Of a stretch of 64,000 bases of DNA, positions 34,204 to 42,995 are shown in pieces. The stretch is from positions 1,612,001 through 1,676,000 of the forward strand of contig NZ_CP046973.1 in NCBI RefSeq assembly GCF_009792235.1. Direction: 5' to 3'. This DNA is from Microcystis aeruginosa FD4 (GTDB taxonomy: Bacteria; Cyanobacteriota; Cyanobacteriia; Cyanobacteriales; Microcystaceae). The translations under genes and the position numbers were made by a program. Within the stretch, counting starts at the first letter, position 1; each line of letters begins with the position of its first letter. The notes under the pieces are model-generated. The model was not told where the DNA came from. It worked only from the letters and a program-made list of their open reading frames with translations, and did no database searches.

Positions 34204-36049
34204 CTATTCAAAAATCACCAACCCTGATGCCGGAACGGTAATCAACACCGCTTTCCCATTCCGTGCTTCAACAGTCACCGACTGACCCACCTGCGCTACA
34301 TCTGTCGAGTAGATGCACTTCAATACATCCCTGGTTTGGTGCAGTTCATTGTCGAGGGTCACCCAAGCCGTTTTGGGCTGGTCATAATCGGTGTTAATCG
34401 CCAGTAGCACCTCCTGGCCGTTGAAAATCCGTGACCAAGGCACCATCGATCGCAGTTGTCGATTCACCATCTCCGGCAAGCTGAAGCGGACTCCATCATC
34501 GGGTGCTGAAATCGGGCGCAGGTATTGGCGACCACGACGCAGGACGATGTTTTGTCGGCGGATTTCTAGAACTTTAGCGAGTTCTTGGTAAACCCGATTG
34601 TCTTCATTGAAGAAATGCAGCCCTCGCGTCCGAAACGCCCCAAATTCACCGCCGAACATCGACTCCCGGATGTAGCGATCGCTTCCTCCGCGCCCATCGA
34701 AACATTGTTCGCTGCCGTAGTAGATGCAGGGAATGCCCAAGGTTAAAGCATTCAAGGCTAAAACATTCAGCACTACTTTCGAGGCATGGGCATCGGCACA
34801 GAAACGAGCTTTCTGATTGCCTTTGCGTACCTGAATCGTGGTCGTCAAAGGAAGTCACCACCTTATTGCAGAACCAGAGGTGAGAGCCTTTGTTGACCAA
34901 CTCCGAGTTGCGGAACAGGCTGAAATAGTCGTTCGGATTGCGGTATCCCTTGACCAAGTATTCCAACTTATCGGGTATATCATCAATTCCTAGCGCCGCA
35001 CTGAGTCCAGTTAATTCCAGGGTTTCGTAGGCTCGTTTGCGCCCGCCGGTAATCTCGCCCAGCAGGAAGAAATTTTCCTTGCCAATGCTTTGGCTGAACT
35101 CGCGCATCACTGAGACAAAGTAGCGAGTTGCGCCAATGTCCATGTGCTTGACCGTATCGATGCGGAAACCATCGATGTCAGCGTAGGCGATCCAGTATTT
35201 GTAGGCTTCACACAAATGGCGCAGGGCATCAGATACTTGGTAATCATCAGCAGCACCGTACCCGTGATGAATGTCTTTCAGGTCAAAGAAGTCCCCCTCG
35301 CGGAATTCGGGGTTGTAGTCCCAATTTTTGATGTATCCTTTACGGGTAAAGGCATTGGGGTCTTGGAATTCAGCAGGAAATATTGCCCCCTCATAATCGG
35401 GCAGATTTTGCGGATTGGCTTTGACAAAGGGAATGGTAGGATTGCCCTGTCTGTCGTTGAAGCCATCAACCGAGTAAGTATTGCCAGTCCAAGGGGGATT
35501 GCGCTCTCCCGAATATGAAAAGACGTTGCCCGCATGGTTCAAAATGATGTCCAGAATCACATAGATGCCATTGGCATGGGCAATTCGCACCACTTCCCGC
35601 AAGTCTTCGCAGCTGCCAAAGTGGGGTTCTACCTCCAGAAAATTCTGGATGCCGTAGCCGTGATAAGTTTCCCGAAACCGAACCTGTTTAAAAATAGGGC
35701 TAATCCAGAGCGACGTCACCCCCAATCGTTTCAGATAGCCGATTTTGCTCTCTAACCCCTTGAGCGTCCCTCCCACATATTTGACTGCTGCTTCGCGCCA
35801 GCGGGCTGCATCCGCCTCGGTTTTCACGGCATTTTCCGCACCAGCCGGACTGTAGGGTGGGGTTGTCCCGCTCCGGACTAAATTCCCCTCGTTGTCCTTG
35901 TACCCGTTTTCACGACCATCGGAGAAGCGATCGAGCATCAAGAAATAGAACGTTTGGTCTTCCCAGGTGATCGGCGACGGGAACAATCCCCCTGCCGGTG
36001 ATAGGGATGCAAAATTCAGTTCGCTTAAGCGTTGAACGGTTGTCGTCAT
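34204..36049 (-). pseudogene. GH13 alpha-amylase-type glycosidase with one frameshift
   Basis: N-terminal frame (36049 to 34836): TFYFLMLDRFSDGREN, GVTSLWISPIFKQ, YVILDIILNHAG, nucleophile Asp298 in DGFRIDTVKH, acid/base Glu332 in LLGEITG, and FDDHD at 401-405. At that point one extra base (AA at 34834-34835 in plus orientation) shifts the frame; the other frame continues KGNQKARFCADA, ALTLGIPCIYYGSEQCFDGRGGSD and a C-terminal beta domain to 34204. No signal peptide is visible. It may be a sequencing error; otherwise the enzyme is dead. It is first in the minus-strand hydrolase run. Confidence 0.88.
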
Positions 36050-36485
36050 GGGATTTTTCCTCTCAATCTTTCAAACTACTCATCCTGTCCGCCGCTCTTT
36101 TAATTCCTACTTAAAAAGCTTTTTTCTAGGCATGAGGTCGTTGGCTTATTCCCTCCTTGTTGACCGTCTTCATGTATATTTTTTGACTTTTTGATGTTCT
36201 TCTTCTAGGGTAAAGTGAAAGTATAGTAAAGTGCAGTTAAATTTTCAAAACTTAATTTTTCCTAGCCTGTCCACTCACTTATTTTTAACAAAAGTTAAGG
36301 ACTCCCTCTCAAATAGTTTTTGGTAAGTTCGATTCTTTCTTTTGGCTTCCTGGTATCTTTTGAAGCTACACTTTCAGCGATACCGATCTGAAGCAATTCT
36401 CTTAAGATCGAATAATCGCAAAATCGGCGCTGCTATTTCCCGTTATCAACCCATCGACCGCCCGAAAATGCTTGTCATAGCTAAA
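36050..36485. other. Spacer upstream of the hydrolase cluster
   Basis: No gene found on either strand. It is AT-rich and should contain the promoter for the minus-strand cluster; I cannot point to a confident -10/-35 pair. A GGTAAAGTGAAAGTATAGTA stretch near 36209 is A/T-rich but unassigned. Confidence 0.5.
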
Positions 36486-36815
36486 TCAAGCCAGATTATA
36501 TTGTAGAGCGGTCGCCGCAATCCACATATCGTTAGTCGCAATCGGATTGCCCTTTTTCCTCAAGTAATAATAAACTCTAGAGTAATATTCGGCGGTATCG
36601 CAATCGATCGCAAAACAGTTAATTTTGGATATTTCCAAAAATTGCTTAAGTTTCCTTCGGTTATATTCTTCTCTAGAAGTCAACGCAAAACCACCATAAA
36701 TTCTCCTAAAATTACACTATTTAAACCGATTAAAGGCGTGTTTCTAATAACCTCAAATGTTTCAAAAATATTACGTTTAAAAGTGGTATAAGCGTTGGTA
36801 TCCAGTAGAATCGGT
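36486..36815 (-). pseudogene. VapC-type PIN toxin, frameshifted and truncated
   Basis: The N-terminal frame reads ILLDTNAYTTFKRNI with the first Asp, then LNSVILGEF. One base is missing near 36690-36700; the frame then continues TSREEYNRRKLKQFLEISK, TAEYYSRVYYYLRKKGNPIATNDMWIAATALQYNLA and stops before the usual final strand. No ATG, GTG or TTG was found in frame at the expected start next to the antitoxin stop. It is therefore inactive. Confidence 0.75.
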
Positions 36816-36816
36816 C

Positions 36817-37176
36817 TTAGCTCCGCAAACTTTCCTCAACTGCTCGAAAGGCTTCTGTATTTTGTAAAAAATCCATCTCATCCGCCTCTGTCCAAGTTCC
36901 AGCTAATTGAGATAATAAAGTCTGATCGGAATCGGCATTATTTGTTTCTGAATCCTGCAATAAAAATTTGATCAGTTTCAACTTTTCATGTCTCGATAAA
37001 TTATGTAATTGCGATAATAAATTTTGGTTTTCGAGACCGTTGACAGGGCTTATGTGCCAATCTATTGCACGTCGGATGATCTCGGCCTCGCTGAGTCCCG
37101 TTCGTCGAGCGCTCTCTTTTAGTAAATTATCCTGTTCGGCTTCGATATAAATTTGCTTGCGGATTTTGCTGACCAT
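36817..37176 (-). CDS. Ribbon-helix-helix antitoxin of the broken VapC
   Basis: 119 residues. The N-terminus SKIRKQIYIEAEQDNLLKESARRTGLSEAEIIRRAID is a CopG-type RHH domain. The rest, ending FLQNTEAFRAVEESLRS, is the usual toxin-binding tail. The gene is intact although its toxin is not, so it survives as an orphan antitoxin and could neutralise related toxins. Confidence 0.82.
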   Translation of the reverse strand: MVSKIRKQIYIEAEQDNLLKESARRTGLSEAEIIRRAIDWHISPVNGLENQNLLSQLHNLSRHEKLKLIKFLLQDSETNNADSDQTLLSQLAGTWTEADEMDFLQNTEAFRAVEESLRS

Positions 37177-37320
37177 AGCCGAATTTGATTATTTATATAC
37201 ATTACATTATACATTACTAGAACTATTGTCGCGGTAAAATAAGGAGGCGCGTTTCGATAACGGGATGTCAACGGAAGTGAACTCGTCCCACAATAGAGAT
37301 GTCCCCGCGACCGATCGATC

Positions 37321-37923
37321 ATGAAATTACATCATCTGTTAATTCCCCTCGGCTTTATCGCCTTAGCCGCCCTTGCGATCGGGGTCTATCAAGCTTCCAG
37401 CGCTCCCCTACCCGCAGGATTTCCGACCCCGACTCCGAACGGACGGATCGAGGTGAAGAACTATCCCGCCTATCGCGCCGCTACTTACCGCTATCGGGGT
37501 CAACTTTCCGAGGCGGCGAACCGGTCGTTTTATCCCCTGTACCAACACATCAGTTCCAACGAGATCTCGATGACCGCACCCGTTGAAACCCGTTACCCCG
37601 CAGACACGGGAGCGACATCGGGAGAGGCCGAAGTTTCCTTTCTCTACCGCGACACCGACACTTACCCGAAAGAGGTGGCCGATAATATTCGGATTGAGGA
37701 TGTACCACCCATGACGGTGGTGAGCTTGGGATTACAGGGAGGTTACGATTTTGACAGTTACCAACAGGGATTGACCCGACTGAAAGAATGGCTGGCCGAA
37801 CATCCGAGCTACCGGGCGATCAGTTCCCCCCGTCGCTTTTTCTATGATGGTCCCTACGTTCCCGATCCCCTGAAACGGAGTGAAATTCAAATACCCGTCG
37901 AGGCGGTATCGTCGAATCATTGA
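37321..37923 (+). CDS. SOUL heme-binding-family exported protein
   Basis: 200 residues. A hydrophobic N-terminal segment (LLIPLGFIALAALAIGVY) acts as signal or anchor. The SOUL domain follows: IEVKNYPAYRAATYRYRG, the hallmark ISMTAPVETRYP, SFLYRDTDTYP, and VVSLGLQGGYDF. SOUL proteins bind heme or tetrapyrrole in some organisms; function in cyanobacteria is unknown. GC-rich compared with neighbours. Confidence 0.9.
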   Translation: MKLHHLLIPLGFIALAALAIGVYQASSAPLPAGFPTPTPNGRIEVKNYPAYRAATYRYRGQLSEAANRSFYPLYQHISSNEISMTAPVETRYPADTGATSGEAEVSFLYRDTDTYPKEVADNIRIEDVPPMTVVSLGLQGGYDFDSYQQGLTRLKEWLAEHPSYRAISSPRRFFYDGPYVPDPLKRSEIQIPVEAVSSNH

Positions 37924-37925
37924 AC

Positions 37926-38396
37926 TCATGGCCAATCCTGACTGGTATCGCAGAGGAAATGGTCGGCCATGATGTCCTCGAAGGTGAAAAGACAGTGAGA
38001 GGGAAAAGTCCGTATCGGTAAATCCGTGTCTCGCAAAGCCAAATCGACTCCGGCCTCGAAAGCATCGGATAAAGCCGTCGGTATCCGGGATAAACTAGGA
38101 TTGCCCTGTAGATGCCGTCTGATCGCTCGTCTCTGTTCTCTAATCGTCAAAAACCAACTACGAGAACGTTTATCTGGCTGATATTCCCATTTGAGAAGAT
38201 GTCCTACCAAAACGGTCAGACGGCTCACCAGTTCTCGATATTCTTGTTTACCCAAGGAAATGATTTCCTCCCGTAAGTTTTGCCAGTCCAGTGCTTCTAC
38301 CTGTCGGTTGGCTAGAACGTTCGCTTGTAGCTCTGTCCAGCCGTAGAAGTCGGATTCATACAGGGCATTCGCTCGATCTGACCTATTGGAACTCAT
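37926..38396 (-). CDS. DUF29-family protein
   Basis: 156 residues with the DUF29 pattern: LYESDFYGWTELQANVLANRQVEALDWQNLREEIISLGKQEYRELVSRL, LLKWEYQPDKRSRSWFLTIREQRR, and a conserved C-terminal helix. The family is strongly expanded in cyanobacteria and of unknown function. Its 3' end lies two bases from the SOUL stop, convergent. Confidence 0.9.
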   Translation of the reverse strand: MSSNRSDRANALYESDFYGWTELQANVLANRQVEALDWQNLREEIISLGKQEYRELVSRLTVLVGHLLKWEYQPDKRSRSWFLTIREQRRAIRRHLQGNPSLSRIPTALSDAFEAGVDLALRDTDLPIRTFPSHCLFTFEDIMADHFLCDTSQDWP

Positions 38397-38493
38397 ATCT
38401 GACCATATTTGTACTGGAACTAGAATAGGAGGATTAACATTTTGATTATGACAAAATGGCTATCCGGCGGGGAATGTCCCCACCGAATAAAGT

Positions 38494-38757
38494 TTACCAA
38501 CCGCCGCAGCAGTGACGATACTCGTCATAGATTTCGTGTTGTCGTTCGAGGGCGGCGATTTCCTTCTCTTCTTGCCGTTGCCGAATGGTGCTATCAATGG
38601 CGGCCTTCATGATAGCGTTATCGCCGTGAGCGAGTCTGAGGGTGTAGAGTTCGACTGGGGATAGAGGAAAGAGGGTTCGTGTTAGTAGGGTGAGGTCGAG
38701 GTTGGGAAGCTGGGGGAATTGCCGGGAGAGGTAGTTCAATAAGGTTTGTTCTGTCAT
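38494..38757 (-). CDS. Small uncharacterised protein
   Basis: 87 residues, charged and helical (TIRQRQEEKEIAALERQHEIYDEYRH) with two terminal Cys. GAGAAAC lies 9 bases upstream of the ATG. It lies 66 bases downstream of the pseudopilin gene and may be in its operon. No family recognised. Confidence 0.5.
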   Translation of the reverse strand: MTEQTLLNYLSRQFPQLPNLDLTLLTRTLFPLSPVELYTLRLAHGDNAIMKAAIDSTIRQRQEEKEIAALERQHEIYDEYRHCCGGW

Positions 38758-38823
38758 CGTTTTGTTTCTCGAATGATTTGCACCCGATGGCGTTAGCCTT
38801 TTCTCCCGTCTTTTTTTTCTTTT

Positions 38824-39346
38824 TCATCTCTGGCATCGGTTGTCTTCGCGGATATCCCATGAACCATCGACACGGAATAAAAATAAACAGCGTTTGGCGT
38901 TTGTTCCCTGGGCGGTCAGTGTCAGTCGGCCTAACTGTCCCCAAGAACCGCCCAGACCGCCTCTCGTGTCTGCCCAACTGACCCGGTAGAATCGTGCCGT
39001 TGTTTCCCCCGACACCGCTAACTCTTCTCAGGGTCGAATTAGCGGTGTCAATGCCGACCTCTGCCGTCAGAGACTGCCATTCACTGACCGTCTCGCAATC
39101 GTCGCTGGCTATCTTGGCCACCTCGATCCGTCCGTCGTCTTTCATGCAGAGGGTGGTGGGGGTGGTTCCACTTCCTGTTGCATCGAAGCGGGTAAACTTC
39201 CAATGTTGGGAGAGTTCAAAGGTGGCGGTGTTGAGACGAATTTCTGCTAGTAATCGGGAGAGCAGAGACAGACCGATGAGCAGCAGGATAGCGATTAGGG
39301 TTAAAGTGACGAGCAGTTCGAGAAGGGTGTGGCCGGATTGACGCAT
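38824..39346 (-). pseudogene. Type IV pilin-like (GspH/FimT-type) protein with one frameshift
   Basis: The N-terminus SGHTLLELLVTLTLIAILLLIGLSLL has the prepilin cleavage site and hydrophobic helix (methylated residue is Leu here rather than Phe). The body follows to VSGVGGNNGT. One extra base (A at 38990-38991 in plus orientation) shifts the frame; the alternative frame continues YRVSWADTRGGLGGSWGQL, LTAQGTNAKRCLFLFRVDGS and stops at 38824. If the extra base is a sequencing error, the protein is an ordinary minor pilin of about 170 residues. Confidence 0.8.
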
Positions 39347-39532
39347 GGTGTTAACTCCCGTTGGTTTTCGACCGCACTCGACCGTTTTCTTTGTTTTCTT
39401 TTCCTATTTTTTGTATTCGTTGTCTCCCGACCGAGCTTTGTCTGAAAATTACTGGCGATCGTTTCCCTCGGTCAAAAAAGGCGATAGTCGCGACGACCAT
39501 CGCCCAAGGGCAGAAAAAGTTTGATTTACCGA

Positions 39533-39751
39533 TTAGAAATGAAGAGGATCGTCGCTGGGTTGCCAATTATCCGAAAGTTCTGGCTCATCTGGGTCGGGGT
39601 CGTCTTCTATTTCTGGTTCGGGACGGTAGATCGAGGCGTGAATACCTGACGGTAAATCCTCGGTCGGATCGTAATAATTATCGGAAAATTGTTGATATAG
39701 ACGATAATCACGGAGGGTGTTAAGATAACTATCGAAAGTGTCGTTATCCAT
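39533..39751 (-). CDS. Small acidic protein of unknown function
   Basis: 72 residues, Asp/Glu/Pro-rich in the second half (PEPEIEDDPDPDEPELSDNW). No known family. Likely soluble. It is the best frame in a stretch of otherwise short accessory genes; upstream bases show no strong ribosome-binding site. Confidence 0.45.
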   Translation of the reverse strand: MDNDTFDSYLNTLRDYRLYQQFSDNYYDPTEDLPSGIHASIYRPEPEIEDDPDPDEPELSDNWQPSDDPLHF

Positions 39752-39871
39752 CGATTTTCTCGGAATATTTTACACCCCACCCCGAGAGTTTTTGTTATTT
39801 AATTTTTCTTTGATTTCTCCCTTCACCGAAGCAAAAAAAAGGAGAGGAAAACTCCTCTCCCATCACGTTAA

Positions 39872-40246
39872 TTAACCTGGGTTCCAGTCTTGGGGAATGC
39901 TGTTATAGGAACCATATTTTTCTTCCCAAGCGCGACGGCGTTCCCAACTGCGTTTGTTGGCATCGATCAAGTCCTGCAAGGTCATATTGAATTTGCGAAG
40001 TGCATAATCCAGCAGTTGTTCGATCGTATAGGTTGGATTGTTGGGAGTGCCGAACGCTTCAGTGAATTTCTGTTTGAAGTCATCCCAACTGAAATCCTCG
40101 CCGTTGCGTTTCCGAGATAGCATACCCTGACGTTCCCGGATGGCATAGTACACTTGGGCATAAACCCGTTCTGAATGATCGGGGACGGCGAAGTTGCCGA
40201 GGGCTTCATCGGATACAGAGTTGACGGTTGTTTTCGGGACTGGCAT
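39872..40246 (-). CDS. Uncharacterised accessory protein
   Basis: 124 residues, soluble, with a helical middle (FSWDDFKQKFTEAFGT; YTIEQLLDYALRKFNMTLQDLIDANKRSWERRRAWEEKYG). The start ATG 40246 is preceded by GGAG 9 bases up. No domain recognised. The neighbouring small genes on this strand suggest a plasmid or phage-like remnant. Confidence 0.6.
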   Translation of the reverse strand: MPVPKTTVNSVSDEALGNFAVPDHSERVYAQVYYAIRERQGMLSRKRNGEDFSWDDFKQKFTEAFGTPNNPTYTIEQLLDYALRKFNMTLQDLIDANKRSWERRRAWEEKYGSYNSIPQDWNPG

Positions 40247-40321
40247 GATTGTTTCTCCAGTTTCTAATGGTTTTCGCCAGTGATACCGTCTTTTTCGGTA
40301 ATTTATATTGTTTTTATCTGT

Positions 40322-40495
40322 TTATCTGTCGTTTTTATCTTTTTGAGCGTTTAAACTAGACGGGGCTGGTTTACCTTGAAAAAGTTTAGTCAGTTGATAA
40401 TGCTCTTTGATCGAGCGAATCGTTCCGAATGCTTCTAAACGGCAAAATAAGGTAGTGAAGTGTTCACCGAGGGAATAACAGGATAAGATTTTCAT
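40322..40495 (-). CDS. Possible 57-residue protein
   Basis: Short frame from ATG 40495, preceded by AGAGG 9 bases up. It reads LSCYSLGEHFTTLFCRLEAF and SIKEHYQLTKLFQGKPAP. Lies between two other minus-strand small genes. No family recognised; modest support. Confidence 0.4.
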   Translation of the reverse strand: MKILSCYSLGEHFTTLFCRLEAFGTIRSIKEHYQLTKLFQGKPAPSSLNAQKDKNDR

Positions 40496-40565
40496 AGTTT
40501 AAGACCTCTGTTTGAATTTTCTCGACTAATACAGAGGTTTTCTTCAATGTTCTCTTTTTTTCTCT

Positions 40566-40895
40566 TTAAATCGGGTCTTCAAGCGACAAACCGCAAAATT
40601 CGCAATGGCGCTCGTTCCATGCCGCACCACAATCGGGACAACGGGGAGCGGTGTATGCGGTCGTGACCCGCCAGCGCCAGTAATTATCGAAAAAAATCGC
40701 CTCGATTGCCGTGACGGGTTCAGGTATGCGGTTGCCAATGCGATAAGGACAGTAAATGTGAAAGGTTTTCTGGTCGTCGGCATCGTAACCGACCCATATT
40801 CGGGCGTTGTCGGTTGTTCCCGTGACCGTTTGGATGACCCGAACGGTATTCGGTGGTGGTTGTTCGAGAAATTTTTCCGTGAAAGTGTTGTTCAT
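40566..40895 (-). CDS. Small protein with C-terminal zinc ribbon
   Basis: 109 residues. Two Cys pairs, CPDCG and CEFCG, separated by about 9 residues near the C-terminus form a zinc-ribbon-like module. The N-terminal 80 residues are beta-rich (RVIQTVTGTTDNARIWVGYD; TFHIYCPYRIGNR). Function unknown; it could bind nucleic acid or protein. Confidence 0.6.
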   Translation of the reverse strand: MNNTFTEKFLEQPPPNTVRVIQTVTGTTDNARIWVGYDADDQKTFHIYCPYRIGNRIPEPVTAIEAIFFDNYWRWRVTTAYTAPRCPDCGAAWNERHCEFCGLSLEDPI

Positions 40896-41110
40896 GATTT
40901 TTCACAAATCGTTTTCACTTACGCCGGTCGGTTTTTTTGCTGTTTTCACCCTTTTTGTGGATGCCGTCTCCCGATTCTATTGCTATAGCTGGTCCGATTG
41001 CGGAAATAGGACGCTCCCGTAAGCGTCCATTGCGTGCTATTTTTCCAGTACCAATAATCTCGTTCTTACTCCCGTCGGTCGATCGCTTTCTAGAAATGCG
41101 TTATCAGGTA

Positions 41111-42254
41111 ATACCATTTTTCAAAAAGTATGTCATACTTGGTAAAGGTATAGTTTGTGTGGTAAAAAGGCAATGAGTGGAGTCCCTAATATTAATGTTG
41201 CTGAGTCAGTAGAAGAATTAAAATCCTTGTTGAAGCAACAAGTAACCTCTTTAAACTTTGCTAAAGTACAATCCCTGTATCTACTAAAAATTAAGGAGGT
41301 AGAAACGGTTCGTCATCTCGCCGTGTTAATAGGACGCTCAGAAAGAACTATTCATCGCTGGTTAAGTTGTTATCGAGAAGGAGGAATAGAAAATCTCTTG
41401 TCAGAACCAGAAAAACTGGGAAGAACCAAAAAGATTTCAGTGGAAGAAGCCGCTCTAATTCAGAATGAATTAAAAGACCCAGAAGGATTTCAAAGTTATA
41501 AAGAAATTCATTTTTGGGTATCAATTGTTTTAGAAATACCCACCAGTTATAGAACTGTTTACCCTCTCGTAAGAAATGAATTACAAGCTAAATTAAAAGT
41601 GGCTCGACCTCACAATTTAAAACAATTACCAGGAGAAGTAAAAATATTCCAAAATAATCTATATGAACAGCTACAAGCTTTACTAGAAAAGGAATCTGAA
41701 AAAGTTAGTCAATATTTAAAAGTCCGCTTCTGCTGTCCAGATGAAAGTCGCTTCGGCTGTCCTACCATGGTCAGAAATAAAATAACAATTAAAGGCATAA
41801 AGCCCCTTGGTAATTTTCAGTATAATTTTCAATATCTCTGGCTCTATGGTTTAATAGAACCTCGAACAGGTAGCAGTTTTTTTTATGAATTCTCTCATTT
41901 AGATGGGGAATGTTTTAATCAATATTTAACGCTTTTTTCTCAAGCTTTTTCTGAGGAATTACATATTATTCAATTAGATAATGCTCCCGCACATACGGCG
42001 ACCGACCTAGAAATACCTGATAATATTATCCTATTTTATCAACCTCCCTATTGTCCAGAAGTAAATCCAATTGAGAGAGTTTGGCTATATTTGAAAAACC
42101 TATTGGCCTGGGGCAATTTTAACTCCCTTGATAACTTAAGAAGTAAACTTTACCATCTTTTAAATTCTCTATCCAATGACACGCTCGGGTATTTGACGGG
42201 ATGGTCTTGGATTTTAGAAGCTCTATGTCTGTCAGGAATTTAGAAAAATGGTAT
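41111..42254 (+). mobile_element. IS630-family insertion sequence, complete
   Basis: Perfect 15-bp inverted ends, GTAATACCATTTTTC at 41108-41122 and its complement at 42243-42257, including the TA target duplication (41109-41110 and 42255-42256) typical of IS630. A PIN-toxin fragment begins directly after the right end. Confidence 0.92.
41173..42243 (+). CDS. IS630-family transposase
   Basis: The ATG at 41173 (MSGVPNINVAESVEEL) is preferred over 41155. 356 residues: N-terminal HTH (VRHLAVLIGRSERTIHRWLSCYREGG), then the DDE core with Asp in CCPDESRFGC, Asp in IIQLDNAPAH, and Glu in PYCPEVNPIERVWLYLK. The frame is intact, terminal repeats are perfect, and it is probably active. Confidence 0.93.
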   Translation: MSGVPNINVAESVEELKSLLKQQVTSLNFAKVQSLYLLKIKEVETVRHLAVLIGRSERTIHRWLSCYREGGIENLLSEPEKLGRTKKISVEEAALIQNELKDPEGFQSYKEIHFWVSIVLEIPTSYRTVYPLVRNELQAKLKVARPHNLKQLPGEVKIFQNNLYEQLQALLEKESEKVSQYLKVRFCCPDESRFGCPTMVRNKITIKGIKPLGNFQYNFQYLWLYGLIEPRTGSSFFYEFSHLDGECFNQYLTLFSQAFSEELHIIQLDNAPAHTATDLEIPDNIILFYQPPYCPEVNPIERVWLYLKNLLAWGNFNSLDNLRSKLYHLLNSLSNDTLGYLTGWSWILEALCLSGI

Positions 42255-42257
42255 TAC

Positions 42258-42557
42258 ATTGAAATGGCAAACATTCTCTGGAAATATTTGCGGGCAGGAC
42301 AATTGACGGCAAGCCAAGTTCAAGAGGCCTTGACCTTTCTAGAAGGTTATCCCCTGTGGGTTTTTTCTACTGTCCCTCTCATGAGAGAAGCTGTGAATCT
42401 CGGCATCGCCTATAATCTGACCGCCTACGATGGCTCTTATGTCGCCCTTGCCAAGCGACTAGACGCACCCTTGTTGACCTTGGATCGGAAGTTATTCGAG
42501 GCTTTGGCTACCAGTTCCCTTGCCGTTTTTTGGTTCGACGATTTCCCTATCCCCTAA
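42258..42557 (+). pseudogene. PIN-domain toxin fragment cut by IS630
   Basis: Begins at the IS630 right end and reads EMANILWKYLRAGQLT (second PIN helix with Glu), NLTAYDGSYVALAKRLDAPLLTLDRKLFEAL (third and fourth catalytic Asp) and a normal C-terminus. The N-terminal strand with the first Asp is not found left of the IS, so insertion was accompanied by loss of the 5' part. Its 3' end overlaps the end of ruvX on the opposite strand by 66 bases. Confidence 0.8.
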
Positions 42558-42995
42558 AACAACACTATTAACTCGCCGTCGGCGATCGAGCCATTGTTGT
42601 AAAATAATCGCCGCCGCTTCCCGATCGATCGCTCCCTTATCCCAAGAGGAAAACTGTTTTTTGGCTTTTAAGAATTCTTCCGCCTCTAGGGACGTGCAGC
42701 GCTCATCAATGTATTCGAGGGGTAAATCCAAGGCGATCGCTAGTTTCCGGGCGTATTTTTGTACCTGTTTAGCCTGAAATCCTAGCTCTCCCGCCATGGT
42801 ATAGGGCAGTCCCGCCACCAAAATCTTAATATTTCTTTTCTTGACAATTGCCTCAAACTGTGCTGTGTCAGCAACAAAGGAAGAACGGATAATCGTGGTC
42901 AAACCGGTGGCGATTAAACCTGTGCCGTCACATCCTGCCACTCCTACCCGTTTTTTGCCGATATCTAAGCCTAGGGCGGCGACTCTTTCCATCAC
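42492..42995 (-). CDS. ruvX: Putative pre-16S rRNA nuclease / Holliday junction resolvase-like YqgF
   Basis: 167 residues, RNase H fold: VAALGLDIGKKRVGVAGCD with catalytic Asp, ILVAGLPYTMAGELG, and IDERCTSLEAEEFL with conserved Glu, then a late DREAAAIILQQWLD. YqgF/RuvX processes the 5' end of 16S rRNA in E. coli. It overlaps the upstream GNAT gene by four bases. Confidence 0.93.
   Translation of the reverse strand: MMERVAALGLDIGKKRVGVAGCDGTGLIATGLTTIIRSSFVADTAQFEAIVKKRNIKILVAGLPYTMAGELGFQAKQVQKYARKLAIALDLPLEYIDERCTSLEAEEFLKAKKQFSSWDKGAIDREAAAIILQQWLDRRRRVNSVVLGDREIVEPKNGKGTGSQSLE

Noticed and set aside
28205..36049. Cyanobactin or other RiPP cluster, suggested by a subtilase and short genes
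   Set aside because: No precursor peptide, cyclodehydratase or PatG-like protein is present, and the subtilase does not sit with such genes.
40937..41176. Plus-strand frame reaching into the IS630 left end, considered as the missing N-terminus of the PIN fragment
   Set aside because: It lacks the PIN first strand and Asp; no homology to the remaining toxin part is visible.
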